NCBI GenBank assembly: GCA_016124195.1
Contig: WGOE01000006.1
Location: 62,001-126,000, forward strand
DNA: 64,000 bases
DNA from: a bacterium
GTDB taxonomy: Bacteria; Pseudomonadota; Alphaproteobacteria; Rhodobacterales; Rhodobacteraceae
Reading direction: 5' to 3'
In this document: positions 9,460 to 17,325 of the stretch, one piece after another
Layout of the letters: each line of letters starts with the position of its first letter
Numbering within the stretch: the stretch's first letter is position 1
Notes under the pieces: generated by a model
What the model was told of the DNA's origin: nothing
The model's database searches: none
The model's input: the letters and a program-made list of their open reading frames with translations, nothing else
Position numbers and translations under genes: made by a program

Positions 9460-11238
9460 ATGTCCTCTTTCGTCATCACGACCGACACGACCTCGGGTCA
9501 GATCCTGGCTGGCGGAGAGTTCGGCTTTGTCGGGCCGGGCGGGTCCATTCTGGCGCCGGTCGGTTCCGCGGTGACGCTGGCGGGGACGGCGACCTTGATA
9601 TCCTATGGCGCCATGGCGTCGTCGACGGCCAGCGGGCTGGCCCTGAACGCCGTGACCAACACCAGTGTCACCATTGCCGCCACAGGGTCGGTCGTCACCG
9701 GCGGCATTGATCTGCCGGCCATCTCGGGCAGCTTTACCGGCAATTTCGCCCTGCACAATGCCGGGGCGATCAGCGGCGGGCAGGGCATCAGCCTGACCGC
9801 GCAGACCGGATCGCAGATCAATATCGCCAATGACGGCGCCTTGCAGGGACTGGGCATCACGGCCGGATCGGCGCTTTCGCTGGTGCTGAACACCACATCG
9901 CGGGCGGTTGTCACCAACACCGGCATGCTCAGCACCGCCGGCGCCGGGGCCACGGTCTATGCGCTGGGCGGTGGCACGGTCACGCTGACCAACACCGGCA
10001 ATCTGTTGAATGCCACGCCCGCACAGGCGGCGATTTCGGTGGCGGGCGGGCTGACCCTGCGCAATTCCGGCTTGATCGAGGGCAATGTCACCGCCACCCA
10101 ATCGGCCAATATCTTCAACTCCGGCGTCATCGACGGCAATCTGGCGCTGAATTCCTACAATGACTTCGTGCGCGTCAGTGGCACCGTGATGGGCGATGTG
10201 CTGTTGGGCAACGGGGTCAATGCCTTCTGGCTGACCGGCGGGCGCGTGATGGGCAAGGTGCAGGGCGGCGCCGGGGCCGACACCTATCACATCGACCGGT
10301 CCGACATCAGCATCGCGGATACGACCGGCGGGCACGACCGGGTCTACAGCTCGGTCGATTACCAGTTGAGCCCCGGGATCGAGGATCTTTTTCTGGTCGG
10401 CGGGGCGCGTGGCCTCATGGCCTCGGGGAACATGCTGGCCAAGGTGATCGTGGGGGCAGGCGGCAATGACATCATCCATGCCCTGGCCGGCAACGACAGC
10501 GTGGACGGGGACGAGGGCAACAACCGGCTTTTCGGCGGCTTTGGCGCCGACACGCTGCTGGCCGGCACCGGGGACGACATGCTGTCGGGCGGCAGCGGCA
10601 ACGACCTGATCTACGCGGGCTACGGCAAGGACACGATCTTTGGCGGCACCGGCGAGGATATGCTGAGCTTTGACCGCCTGACCGATGCAGGCGGCGTCAC
10701 GGTCAATCTTGGCACCAACCTGACCAGCTTCATCGAGGCGGGCGGCATCAGCTTTGCCGGCATCGAAGACGTGCAGGGCTCGATCTTCGCCGACAATCTG
10801 ACCGGCACCATCGGCGACAACGTGATTCTCGGCGGCGGCGGCAGCGACAGTCTTTATGGCATGGCGGGCAACGATACGCTGGCGGGCGGGGCCCAGGGCG
10901 ATTGGCTGAGCGGCGGCTATGGCGCGGATGTCTTTGTCTATACCGCCGTTTCCGACAGCGCATCTGTCAGCGGGCTCGACACGATCGACGCCTTTCAGCC
11001 CGGGCTCGACGTGATCGACCTGTCCGCGATCGACGCGGTGCCGGGCGGGGCTGACAATGCCTTCACGTTCATCGGCACGCAGGCCTTCACCGGAACCCGG
11101 GCCGAGGTGCGGTTTGAAACCGACGTCGCCCATGGTCTCACCACGATCGAGGTGCGGCTGCCGGGGTCGGTGGTCGATGACATGGACATCGTGCTCAACA
11201 CCGTGGTCACGCTGAACGCCAACAATTTCATCCTTTAG
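9460..11238 (+). CDS. RTX-type calcium-binding repeat protein, probably type I secreted
   Basis: A 592-residue acidic, Cys-free protein without a classical signal peptide. Roughly residues 1-300 are a glycine/asparagine/threonine-rich beta-solenoid-like region with recurring N(A/S/T)G motifs (LHNAGAISGG, LTNTGNLLN, LRNSGLIEGN, FNSGVIDGN). Residues about 330-403 and 457-490 carry RTX nonapeptides of the GGxGxDxLx type (GGNDIIHALAGND, GGFGADTLLAG, GGSGNDLIYAG, GGGGSDSLYG). A C-terminal 100-residue region follows, as in type I secretion substrates. The start at 9460 has GGAG 7 nt upstream. No ABC/HlyD exporter lies nearby. It is likely a surface or matrix protein; I see no catalytic domain. Confidence 0.85.
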   Translation: MSSFVITTDTTSGQILAGGEFGFVGPGGSILAPVGSAVTLAGTATLISYGAMASSTASGLALNAVTNTSVTIAATGSVVTGGIDLPAISGSFTGNFALHNAGAISGGQGISLTAQTGSQINIANDGALQGLGITAGSALSLVLNTTSRAVVTNTGMLSTAGAGATVYALGGGTVTLTNTGNLLNATPAQAAISVAGGLTLRNSGLIEGNVTATQSANIFNSGVIDGNLALNSYNDFVRVSGTVMGDVLLGNGVNAFWLTGGRVMGKVQGGAGADTYHIDRSDISIADTTGGHDRVYSSVDYQLSPGIEDLFLVGGARGLMASGNMLAKVIVGAGGNDIIHALAGNDSVDGDEGNNRLFGGFGADTLLAGTGDDMLSGGSGNDLIYAGYGKDTIFGGTGEDMLSFDRLTDAGGVTVNLGTNLTSFIEAGGISFAGIEDVQGSIFADNLTGTIGDNVILGGGGSDSLYGMAGNDTLAGGAQGDWLSGGYGADVFVYTAVSDSASVSGLDTIDAFQPGLDVIDLSAIDAVPGGADNAFTFIGTQAFTGTRAEVRFETDVAHGLTTIEVRLPGSVVDDMDIVLNTVVTLNANNFIL

Positions 11239-11280
11239 CGGGTCCCCGGGCCAGCGATGGCACCGACCCGGGGCAGTAGC

Positions 11281-12126
11281 TCAGGCCTTGGCCGCGAAAT
11301 CGGCCGCCGAATGACGTTCGGGCAATTGCTCGGCCGGCTCGCCCCAGTTCTTGTTCACCATGCGGCCGCGCCGGGTGGCCGGGCGCGCCTCGATCGCATC
11401 GGCCCAGCGTTTGACATTGGTGTAGATGCCCACATCCAGAAACTCGGCCGAATTGGCATAGCTGCGCCCCAGCACCATGTTGCCGTACCACGGCCAGATC
11501 GCCATGTCGGCGATGGAATAGGCGTCGCCCGCGATGAAGGGCACTTCGGCCAGACGCCGGTTGAGCACGTCCAGCTGACGCTTGGTCTCCATCGCATAGC
11601 GGTTGATCGGGTATTCCAGCTTTTCCGGCGCATAGGCAAAGAAATGGCCAAAGCCGCCGCCAAGGAAGGGCGCCGATCCCATCTGCCAGAACAGCCAGCT
11701 GAGCGTCTCTGCCCGTGCCGGACCCGAGGCGGGCAGGAAGGCGCCGAATTTCTCGGCCAGGTGCATCAGGATGGCGCCGGATTCAAAGATGCGCACGGGT
11801 TCTGGGCCGGACAGGTCCAGCAAGGCCGGGATCTTCGAGTTCGGGTTGATCTCGACAAAGCCCGAGCCGAACTGGTCGCCCTTGCTGATCTGGATCAGCC
11901 AGGCGTCGTATTCGGCGGCAAAGCCCGCCTCGAGCAGTTCTTCGAACATGATCGTGACCTTGACGCCATTCGGCGTTGCCAGCGAATACAACTGGAACGG
12001 ATGCGCCCCGCGCGGCAGGACCTTCTCGTGCGTCGCCCCGGCGATCGGGCGGTTGATGCTGGCGAACTGGCCGCCGTTCTCCTGATCCCAGGTCCAGACT
12101 TTCGGGGGAACATAGGGGGTGGTCAT
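11281..12126 (-). CDS. yghU: Glutathione-dependent disulfide-bond oxidoreductase, YghU type
   Basis: A 281-residue glutathione-transferase-fold protein. YghU-type enzymes bind two glutathione molecules and reduce disulfides. The N-terminal extension (YVPPKVWTWDQENGGQFA), INRPIAGATHEK, a thioredoxin-like segment with LATPNGVKVTIMFEELL and the NPNSKIPALLD cis-Pro region, ESGAILMHLAEKFG, and the all-alpha C-terminal half with LGGGFGHFFAYAPEK and YAMETKRQLDVLNRRL are characteristic of this subfamily. Cytoplasmic, monocistronic on the minus strand, about 40 bp after the convergent RTX gene. I am confident in the family; the physiological substrate is unknown. Confidence 0.92.
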   Translation of the reverse strand: MTTPYVPPKVWTWDQENGGQFASINRPIAGATHEKVLPRGAHPFQLYSLATPNGVKVTIMFEELLEAGFAAEYDAWLIQISKGDQFGSGFVEINPNSKIPALLDLSGPEPVRIFESGAILMHLAEKFGAFLPASGPARAETLSWLFWQMGSAPFLGGGFGHFFAYAPEKLEYPINRYAMETKRQLDVLNRRLAEVPFIAGDAYSIADMAIWPWYGNMVLGRSYANSAEFLDVGIYTNVKRWADAIEARPATRRGRMVNKNWGEPAEQLPERHSAADFAAKA

Positions 12127-12361
12127 GGGTGCCTCGTTTGCTGCTGCTGTGAGAAGGCTAGCATTTGACGGGGCGAAGGCAATGGGCGGGCCTTCGCGCC
12201 GGCCTCAGGGCCAGGGCTGGTCACGGCCATACGGGGAAAAAGTGCGCCACAAGATCGCGAATTACCGGGCCCGATGCCGCAGATCGCGCCCGGTACAGGG
12301 CCACCGCGCCCATGCCCGGCCCGGCGGCGTGAAATCTGCGGGAATATCGGGCGGCGGTACA

Positions 12362-13066
12362 TCAGACCGATTTCGTAACACCGCCATCCACGCGCAGGTT
12401 CTGCCCGGTGATATAGCCGGCCCCCTCCGAGGCGAGGAAGGCCACGGTCGCGGCAATCTCGTCCGACCGGCCATAGCGGCCCATCGGGACCGACTTCGCC
12501 CGCTCTTCCGTGGCGGGCAGGCTGTCGATCCAGCCGGGCAGGATGTTGTTCATCCGCACGTTCTGTGGCCCGTAGGTGTCGGCAAAGATCTTGGCGTAGC
12601 TGGCCAATCCGGCGCGGAACACGGCCGAGGTCGGGAACATCGCCGAGGGTTCGAAGGCCCAGGCGGTCGAGATGTTGATGATGCTGCCGCCGCCTTGCGC
12701 CACCATGATGGGCGTGACCAGCCGGGTCGGGCGCAGCACGCACATGAGGTAAACCTCCATCCCCTTGTGCCAATCCTCGTCGCTGATTTCCAGCAGGGGG
12801 GCGCGCGGGCCGTGGCCGGCCGAGTTGACCAGAACGTCGATCCGGCCGAAGCGCGCCATGGTGGCATCGACCAGCCGCTTCACATCTTCGTTCGACTGGT
12901 TCGATCCGGTGACGCCGACGCCGTCCAGCTCTTGGGCCAGGGCCTCGCCCTTGCCGGAGGAGGACAGGATCGCCACGCCATACCCCTCGGCCGCGAGCTT
13001 GCGCGCAGCAGCGGCCCCCATGCCCGAACCGCCCGCCGTGATGATCGCCACTTTCTGCATGTCCAA
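12362..13066 (-). CDS. SDR-family oxidoreductase with an altered active-site motif
   Basis: A 234-residue Rossmann-fold short-chain dehydrogenase-like protein. The cofactor loop reads AGGSGMGAAAA, the NNAG-equivalent is NSAG, and the structural/catalytic Ser region is INISTAW. At the place of the canonical YxxxK the sequence is SAVFR (…FPTSAVFRAGLASY…), so the catalytic Tyr and Lys appear replaced by Ser and Arg; the spacing to the downstream VRMN motif supports this alignment. The C-terminal YITGQNLRVDGG is normal. It lies 42 bp downstream of the enolase-superfamily gene on the same strand, probably co-transcribed. It may be an SDR with unusual chemistry or a binding protein. Confidence 0.85.
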   Translation of the reverse strand: MDMQKVAIITAGGSGMGAAAARKLAAEGYGVAILSSSGKGEALAQELDGVGVTGSNQSNEDVKRLVDATMARFGRIDVLVNSAGHGPRAPLLEISDEDWHKGMEVYLMCVLRPTRLVTPIMVAQGGGSIINISTAWAFEPSAMFPTSAVFRAGLASYAKIFADTYGPQNVRMNNILPGWIDSLPATEERAKSVPMGRYGRSDEIAATVAFLASEGAGYITGQNLRVDGGVTKSV

Positions 13067-13108
13067 CTCCTTTTTGCGTTCCTGTCGCCCGTCCGCGGCA
13101 TCGGCAAG

Positions 13109-14341
13109 CTACTTGGAGGGCGCCCCGCCTTCGAACCGGTTGCCGTGCCGGTAGTCGCAGGGCGCCTCCTGCATCTGCAGATGCAGGCCCGATCCGGTAA
13201 AGGGATGGGCGCGCGCCAGATCCTCGTCAAAGTCGATGCCAAGCCCGGGCGCTTCGGGCGGGATGATATAGCCGTCCTGCCATTTCAGGCTGTGCTTGAT
13301 CAGCGCCAGATGAAAATCGCCGCCCTTCTGGATGGTTTCGGCCAAGAGAAGGTTGGGGATCGACACCGACAGATGGATATTGGCCGCCCATTCGACCGGC
13401 CCGGCATAAAGATGCGGCGCCATTTCGGCGTTGAAGATCTCTGCGATGGCCGAAAGCTTCTTGGCCTCCATGATGCCGCCCAGACGGCCAAGCGCCGGTT
13501 GCAGGATCTTGACCCCCCCGGCGCGCAAAAGGGCGCCGAATTCGGTCTTGGTGGTCAGCCTTTCGCCGGTGGCCAGTGGAATGCGGACCTGACGCGCCAC
13601 CTCGGCAAATTCCAGCAGGTTGTCGGGCGGGATAGGCTCTTCGTACCAAAGCGGGTTGTAGGGCTCCAATTCGCGGCCCAGACGAATGGCGCCGGGCGTG
13701 GTGAACTGGCCATGGGTGCCGAACAGCAGATCGGCACGGTCGCCCACCGCCTCGCGGATTTTCTTGCAGAAGGCGACCGAGCGCGTGATGTCGCTCATCG
13801 CCGGTTCATGTCCGCCGCGAATGGTATAGGGGCCGGCGGGGTCGAATTTCACCGCGGTGAAGCCGTCCTTGACCGCCCGCGCCGCGGCCTCGGCCGTCAT
13901 GTCGGGATTGACCCAGAACTCGGCCGCATCCTCGCCCGGCTCGGGGGAAAGATAGGTATAGCTGCGCACCTGCTGGTTCATCTTGCCGCCCAGAAGCGCC
14001 CAGACCGGCCGGTTGCGCGCCTTGCCCAGAATGTCCCAGCAGGCGATTTCCAGCCCCGAAAAGGCGCCCATCACGGTCGGATCGGGCCGCTGCGTGAAGC
14101 CGCTCGAATAGACGCGGCGGTACATCAACTCAACGTTCTCGGGGCTTTCGCCCTGCATGTGGCGTTCGAAGACATCCTCGATCACGGCGATCATCGCCTT
14201 GGGGCCCACCGTCGAGGCATAGCATTCGCCATAGCCCACGATCCCGTCATCGGTGGTGACTTTCGGAAAGATCCAGTAACGCCCGCCCCAGCCCGGGGCA
14301 GGCGGCGCCACAACGAAAATCTCCAGATCCTTGAGCTTCAT
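13109..14341 (-). CDS. Enolase-superfamily (mandelate racemase/muconate lactonizing) protein, probable sugar-acid dehydratase
   Basis: A 410-residue cytoplasmic enzyme with the N-terminal capping domain and TIM barrel of the MR/MLE group. Visible are the Lys region GFTAVKFDPAG, the second and third metal glutamates (LWYEEPIPP, LATGERLT), the His of the barrel (MAPHLYAGP) and the C-terminal GLGIDFDEDL. At the first metal-ligand position, where relatives have Asp followed two residues later by His, the sequence reads FGTHGQ, so that Asp seems to be Gly. Likely an acid-sugar dehydratase or cycloisomerase; the substrate is unassigned. The start is the ATG at 14341 with AGGGAGG upstream. The downstream SDR gene suggests a two-step sugar-acid oxidation/dehydration unit. 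Confidence 0.86.
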   Translation of the reverse strand: MKLKDLEIFVVAPPAPGWGGRYWIFPKVTTDDGIVGYGECYASTVGPKAMIAVIEDVFERHMQGESPENVELMYRRVYSSGFTQRPDPTVMGAFSGLEIACWDILGKARNRPVWALLGGKMNQQVRSYTYLSPEPGEDAAEFWVNPDMTAEAAARAVKDGFTAVKFDPAGPYTIRGGHEPAMSDITRSVAFCKKIREAVGDRADLLFGTHGQFTTPGAIRLGRELEPYNPLWYEEPIPPDNLLEFAEVARQVRIPLATGERLTTKTEFGALLRAGGVKILQPALGRLGGIMEAKKLSAIAEIFNAEMAPHLYAGPVEWAANIHLSVSIPNLLLAETIQKGGDFHLALIKHSLKWQDGYIIPPEAPGLGIDFDEDLARAHPFTGSGLHLQMQEAPCDYRHGNRFEGGAPSK

Positions 14342-14507
14342 GGCGGGTCCTCCCTTTTTGCCCAGCCTAGAAGCCCGGGCAGCAATTATCTGGCCATCGG
14401 CGACGTCATATGTCGCTAAGGGGCGCTGCGCCTCGCCTGCGGCTCACCCCGGAGCGGTTCGGCAAGGCGCAAATCCGAAAATGCCCCGTCTTGCACTTTG
14501 TGGCAAT

Positions 14508-14548
14508 ACTCGCCCGGGAGGGTCCGGGAGGGTGGCAAGCCCTCCCGG
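14508..14548 (+). repeat. REP-like palindromic element, family A, copy 2
   Basis: An ATACTCGCCCGGGAG lead is followed by a perfect 9-bp stem CCGGGAGGG (14524-14532) / CCCTCCCGG (14540-14548) with a 7-nt loop TGGCAAG. It has the same architecture as the copies at 7700-7735 and 24971-25009. It lies 22 bp beyond the stop codon of the enol-lactonase-like gene. Confidence 0.65.
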
Positions 14549-14570
14549 CGCCCGCCTCGCGCGCCCGGCG

Positions 14571-15353
14571 TCAGACATGTCCGATCCCCGTCAGGAACTC
14601 CTGCAACAAGGCGGCGTATTCGGCCGGATGCTCGACCATCGGGAAATGCCCGGCGCGCGGCATCAGGTAAAAGCGGTGGCCGGGGATCAGTTCGGCGGTT
14701 TCGCGGACCAGATCGGGCGGCGTCGTGCCGTCGTGGCCGCCCGCCACGGCCAGGACGGGCAGGCGCAGGCCCGCGGTCGTGGTGTAGAAATCGCTGCCGC
14801 CGATCGCCGCGGCACAGCCCGCCCAGCCTTCCGGGTCGGTCCGGGTCAGGATGTCGCGCAGATAGGGGGCGTGGGGGCTGTCGCGCCAGCGCGGCCCGAG
14901 CTGTCGCTGCAGGGCGCCATCGGCATAGGTTTCAAAGCCCTCGTCGCGGATCTGCCTCGCGCGTGCCGCCCAGATCTCCGCCGTGCCGATCCGGGCTGCG
15001 GTGTTGGACAGCACCAGCCCGCGCACCAGGTCCAGTCGCTTGACCGCCAGCCCCTGCGCCACCATCCCGCCCAGCGAGACGCCAATGAAGACGGCTTCGC
15101 GGATCTCGAAATGATCCATCAGCCGTTCGGCATCGCGGATCAGCGCGCCCATGGCATAGGGGGCGGGTGGCACGTCCGACAGTCCGTGGCCGCGCTGGTC
15201 ATAGGTCAACGTGCGATAGCCGGGCAGATGGCGCAGCACCCCGTCCCAGATCGACAGGTTGGTGCCCAAGGCATGCGAAAAGACGAGGGGCGGCGCCGTG
15301 TCCGGCCCCTCAAGCCGGGCGTTCAGGCGAAGATCGGGCAGATAGACCAGCAT
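14571..15353 (-). CDS. pcaD: Alpha/beta hydrolase, probable 3-oxoadipate enol-lactonase
   Basis: A 260-residue alpha/beta-hydrolase. The oxyanion region is FSHALGTNLSIWD, followed by LTYDQRGHGLSD, the nucleophile elbow GVSLGGM (Ser near residue 103), SNTAARIGT, and the catalytic His in MPRAGHFPMVEHP. These segments are the PcaD pattern; the enzyme opens the enol-lactone of 3-oxoadipate in the protocatechuate/catechol ortho pathway. No other pca gene is adjacent, so the assignment rests on motifs alone and a related esterase role is possible. It lies on the minus strand between a family-A and a family-B repeat. Confidence 0.78.
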   Translation of the reverse strand: MLVYLPDLRLNARLEGPDTAPPLVFSHALGTNLSIWDGVLRHLPGYRTLTYDQRGHGLSDVPPAPYAMGALIRDAERLMDHFEIREAVFIGVSLGGMVAQGLAVKRLDLVRGLVLSNTAARIGTAEIWAARARQIRDEGFETYADGALQRQLGPRWRDSPHAPYLRDILTRTDPEGWAGCAAAIGGSDFYTTTAGLRLPVLAVAGGHDGTTPPDLVRETAELIPGHRFYLMPRAGHFPMVEHPAEYAALLQEFLTGIGHV

Positions 15354-15377
15354 TGTTCGATTACATCATGTGGCTTT

Positions 15378-15401
15378 GGTAGGATGGGCAATCTGCCCAT
15401 C
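15378..15401 (+). repeat. Short palindromic repeat, family B, copy 1
   Basis: Stem GATGGGCA (15383-15390) / TGCCCATC (15394-15401) with loop ATC, preceded by GGTAG. The same 24-25 bp sequence occurs at 23782-23806 and, inverted, at 37705-37728. It is intergenic, about 26 bp downstream of the PLP-dehydratase stop codon and upstream of pcaD. Confidence 0.75.
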
Positions 15402-15427
15402 ATTCAGGTTGAAAAAGTCTAGGCAGA

Positions 15428-16393
15428 TCAGGCGAGGTCCAGCGCCTTGCGGAAGATGTCAGGGTCCACATTCCCGCCAGAGGCCGTGCAGATCACCGTC
15501 TGCGGCAGGTCGCTGCGGAACAGGGCCGCGGCCAGCGCCACAGCCCCGCCCGGCTCGATCACGATGCGCAGATGGGAAAAGGCCAGCCCCATCGCGCGCA
15601 GCACCTCTGCGTCGCTGACCACAAGTCCGGGACCGCAAAGCCGCCGCAATATGGGAAAGGTGATCTGCCCCGGCTGCGGGGTCACGATGGCATCGCAGAT
15701 CGACCCCGCCGCCGCTGCATTGCGCTCCACCGTCCCGCTGGCCAGCGAGCGCGCGGTGTCGTCGAACCCTTCCGGTTCGGCCGGGCGCACACGCAGCGCC
15801 GGGGCGCGCGCCTCCAGCGCCAGCGCTATGCCCGAGGTCAGGCCGCCGCCGCCGCAGCAGGTCACCACATCGGCCGCACCGATGCCGGCCGCTGCAGCCT
15901 GATCGGCAATCTCCAACCCGACCGTGCCCTGACCCGCGATGACCAGAGGCTCGTCATAGGGCCGGATCAGGGTCAGGCCGCGCTCCATGGCGAGGCGCTG
16001 TCCCAGGGCCTCGCGGTTCTCGGCCACCCGGTCGTAAAGCACGACCTCGGCGCCGTAGGCCCGCGTGTTGGCGATCTTCACCGCCGGCGCGTCTGTTGGC
16101 ATGACGATGACGGCCGGCGCGCCCAGAAGCGCCGCCGCATAGGCCACGCCCTGCGCGTGATTGCCCGAGGAATAGGCCAGAACGCCGCGCCGGCGCGCCT
16201 CGGGCGTCAAGGCGGTCAGGGCCGACCAGGCACCGCGGAATTTGAAGCTGCCGGTCCATTGCAGGCATTCGGCCTTCACAAAGATCCGGCGGCCCGCGAT
16301 GCGGTCCAGCAGCGGCGCGTTCAGCAAGGGGGTCAGGCGGGCATGGCCGTTCAGGCGCTGGGCTGCCGCCTCGATCATCGCGATATCAGTCAT
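15428..16393 (-). CDS. PLP-dependent threonine/serine dehydratase-like enzyme (fold type II)
   Basis: A 321-residue single-domain PLP enzyme. The Schiff-base lysine is K51 in TGSFKFRGA, SSGNHAQG binds the substrate carboxylate, and CCGGGGLTSG (about 179-188) is the phosphate-binding glycine loop. It lacks the C-terminal ACT regulatory domain of biosynthetic IlvA, so it is more like catabolic threonine/serine dehydratases, serine racemases or threo-3-hydroxyaspartate dehydratases. Those cannot be separated here. The start codon overlaps the stop of the upstream hydrolase gene by 4 nt (ATGA), indicating translational coupling and possibly a joint pathway. Confidence 0.85.
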   Translation of the reverse strand: MTDIAMIEAAAQRLNGHARLTPLLNAPLLDRIAGRRIFVKAECLQWTGSFKFRGAWSALTALTPEARRRGVLAYSSGNHAQGVAYAAALLGAPAVIVMPTDAPAVKIANTRAYGAEVVLYDRVAENREALGQRLAMERGLTLIRPYDEPLVIAGQGTVGLEIADQAAAAGIGAADVVTCCGGGGLTSGIALALEARAPALRVRPAEPEGFDDTARSLASGTVERNAAAAGSICDAIVTPQPGQITFPILRRLCGPGLVVSDAEVLRAMGLAFSHLRIVIEPGGAVALAAALFRSDLPQTVICTASGGNVDPDIFRKALDLA

Positions 16394-17229
16394 TCTCTGG
16401 CTTTCTGCTGGGCCACAAGGTTTTGAAAGGCGGCGAGGGCGGCAAGGCTTTCGGCCTCGTCAAGAAAGGGCACATGGCCGCGGTCGGGCACGGTGGCCAT
16501 GATCAGGCCCGGGTGCCGGCGGGCCATCTCTTCGACCGTGGCGGCACTCAAAAGGTCGGAATTGGCGCCGCGGATCACCGCCATGGGCAGGCCCGCGCAG
16601 GCCTCGTACAGGGGCCAGGCATCGCCCGCGGGCGCCTGCATCGCGGCAAGGAAACTGTCGCGCAGCGCCGGGTCATAGGTGATCTGCAGGCCGCCCTCCA
16701 CGGGTTTGGCGTGCTTTTGCGCCTCTTCCAGCCAGCGCGAGGCCGGCACATTGGCAAAGCCGGGCGAGGTGCGGGCCAGCGCCGTGGCGAAATCCGCAAA
16801 ATTGGTCGCGCTGGGATTGCGCCCCAGATAGCTGCCGATCCGGTCCAGTCCGGCCAGTTCGATCACCGGTCCTATGTCGTTCAGGCACAGCCCCAGCAAG
16901 CGGTCGCGCGCCAGATGCGCCAGCACCATCCCGATCAGCCCCCCGCGCGAGGTGCCCAGGACCGCAAAGCGCCTGATGCCCAGATGATCCATCAGCGCCA
17001 GCGCGTCCTGCGCCTCTTGACCCAGGGTATAGCTCGCCGCCCCGGTCCAGGAACTGCCGCCGCGCCCGCGATAATCCATCCGGATCAGCCGGCCCGTCAG
17101 ATGCGGCTTGGCATAGGTGAAGTCGGCCATGGTGCGCGTCAGACCCGGCAGGCACAGCAAAGGCAGGCCGGTGCCCTGATCGGCATAGGCAAGGCGGGTT
17201 CCGTCGGGAAGAGTAAGATAGTGTGACAT
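16390..17229 (-). CDS. Alpha/beta-fold hydrolase
   Basis: A 279-residue cytoplasmic alpha/beta hydrolase. Visible are LPDGTRLAYAD at the start, the oxyanion region LPGLTRTMADF, MDYRGRGGS, the nucleophile elbow GTSRGGLIG, and the catalytic His in VPDRGHVPFLDE near the C terminus. The substrate is not readable from sequence; ester or lactone hydrolysis is the default family activity. It is the first gene of a two-gene minus-strand operon and overlaps the dehydratase by 4 nt. The divergent ABC exporter starts about 100 bp away. Confidence 0.85.
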   Translation of the reverse strand: MSHYLTLPDGTRLAYADQGTGLPLLCLPGLTRTMADFTYAKPHLTGRLIRMDYRGRGGSSWTGAASYTLGQEAQDALALMDHLGIRRFAVLGTSRGGLIGMVLAHLARDRLLGLCLNDIGPVIELAGLDRIGSYLGRNPSATNFADFATALARTSPGFANVPASRWLEEAQKHAKPVEGGLQITYDPALRDSFLAAMQAPAGDAWPLYEACAGLPMAVIRGANSDLLSAATVEEMARRHPGLIMATVPDRGHVPFLDEAESLAALAAFQNLVAQQKARE

Positions 17230-17325
17230 GGCCTGACTTAAGCAGGATTAGGCCGCCATAGGAAGGGGTCCTTGCCTGTCCCGCCCCATGGGCCTAGATG
17301 CGTAGCGCACGATCAGGAGCATGGC

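Noticed and set aside
11244-11273. CCCCGGG/CCCGGGG inverted repeat after the RTX gene as a terminator
   Set aside because: The stem is only 7 bp with a 16-nt loop and no T-tract, too weak to list as a feature.
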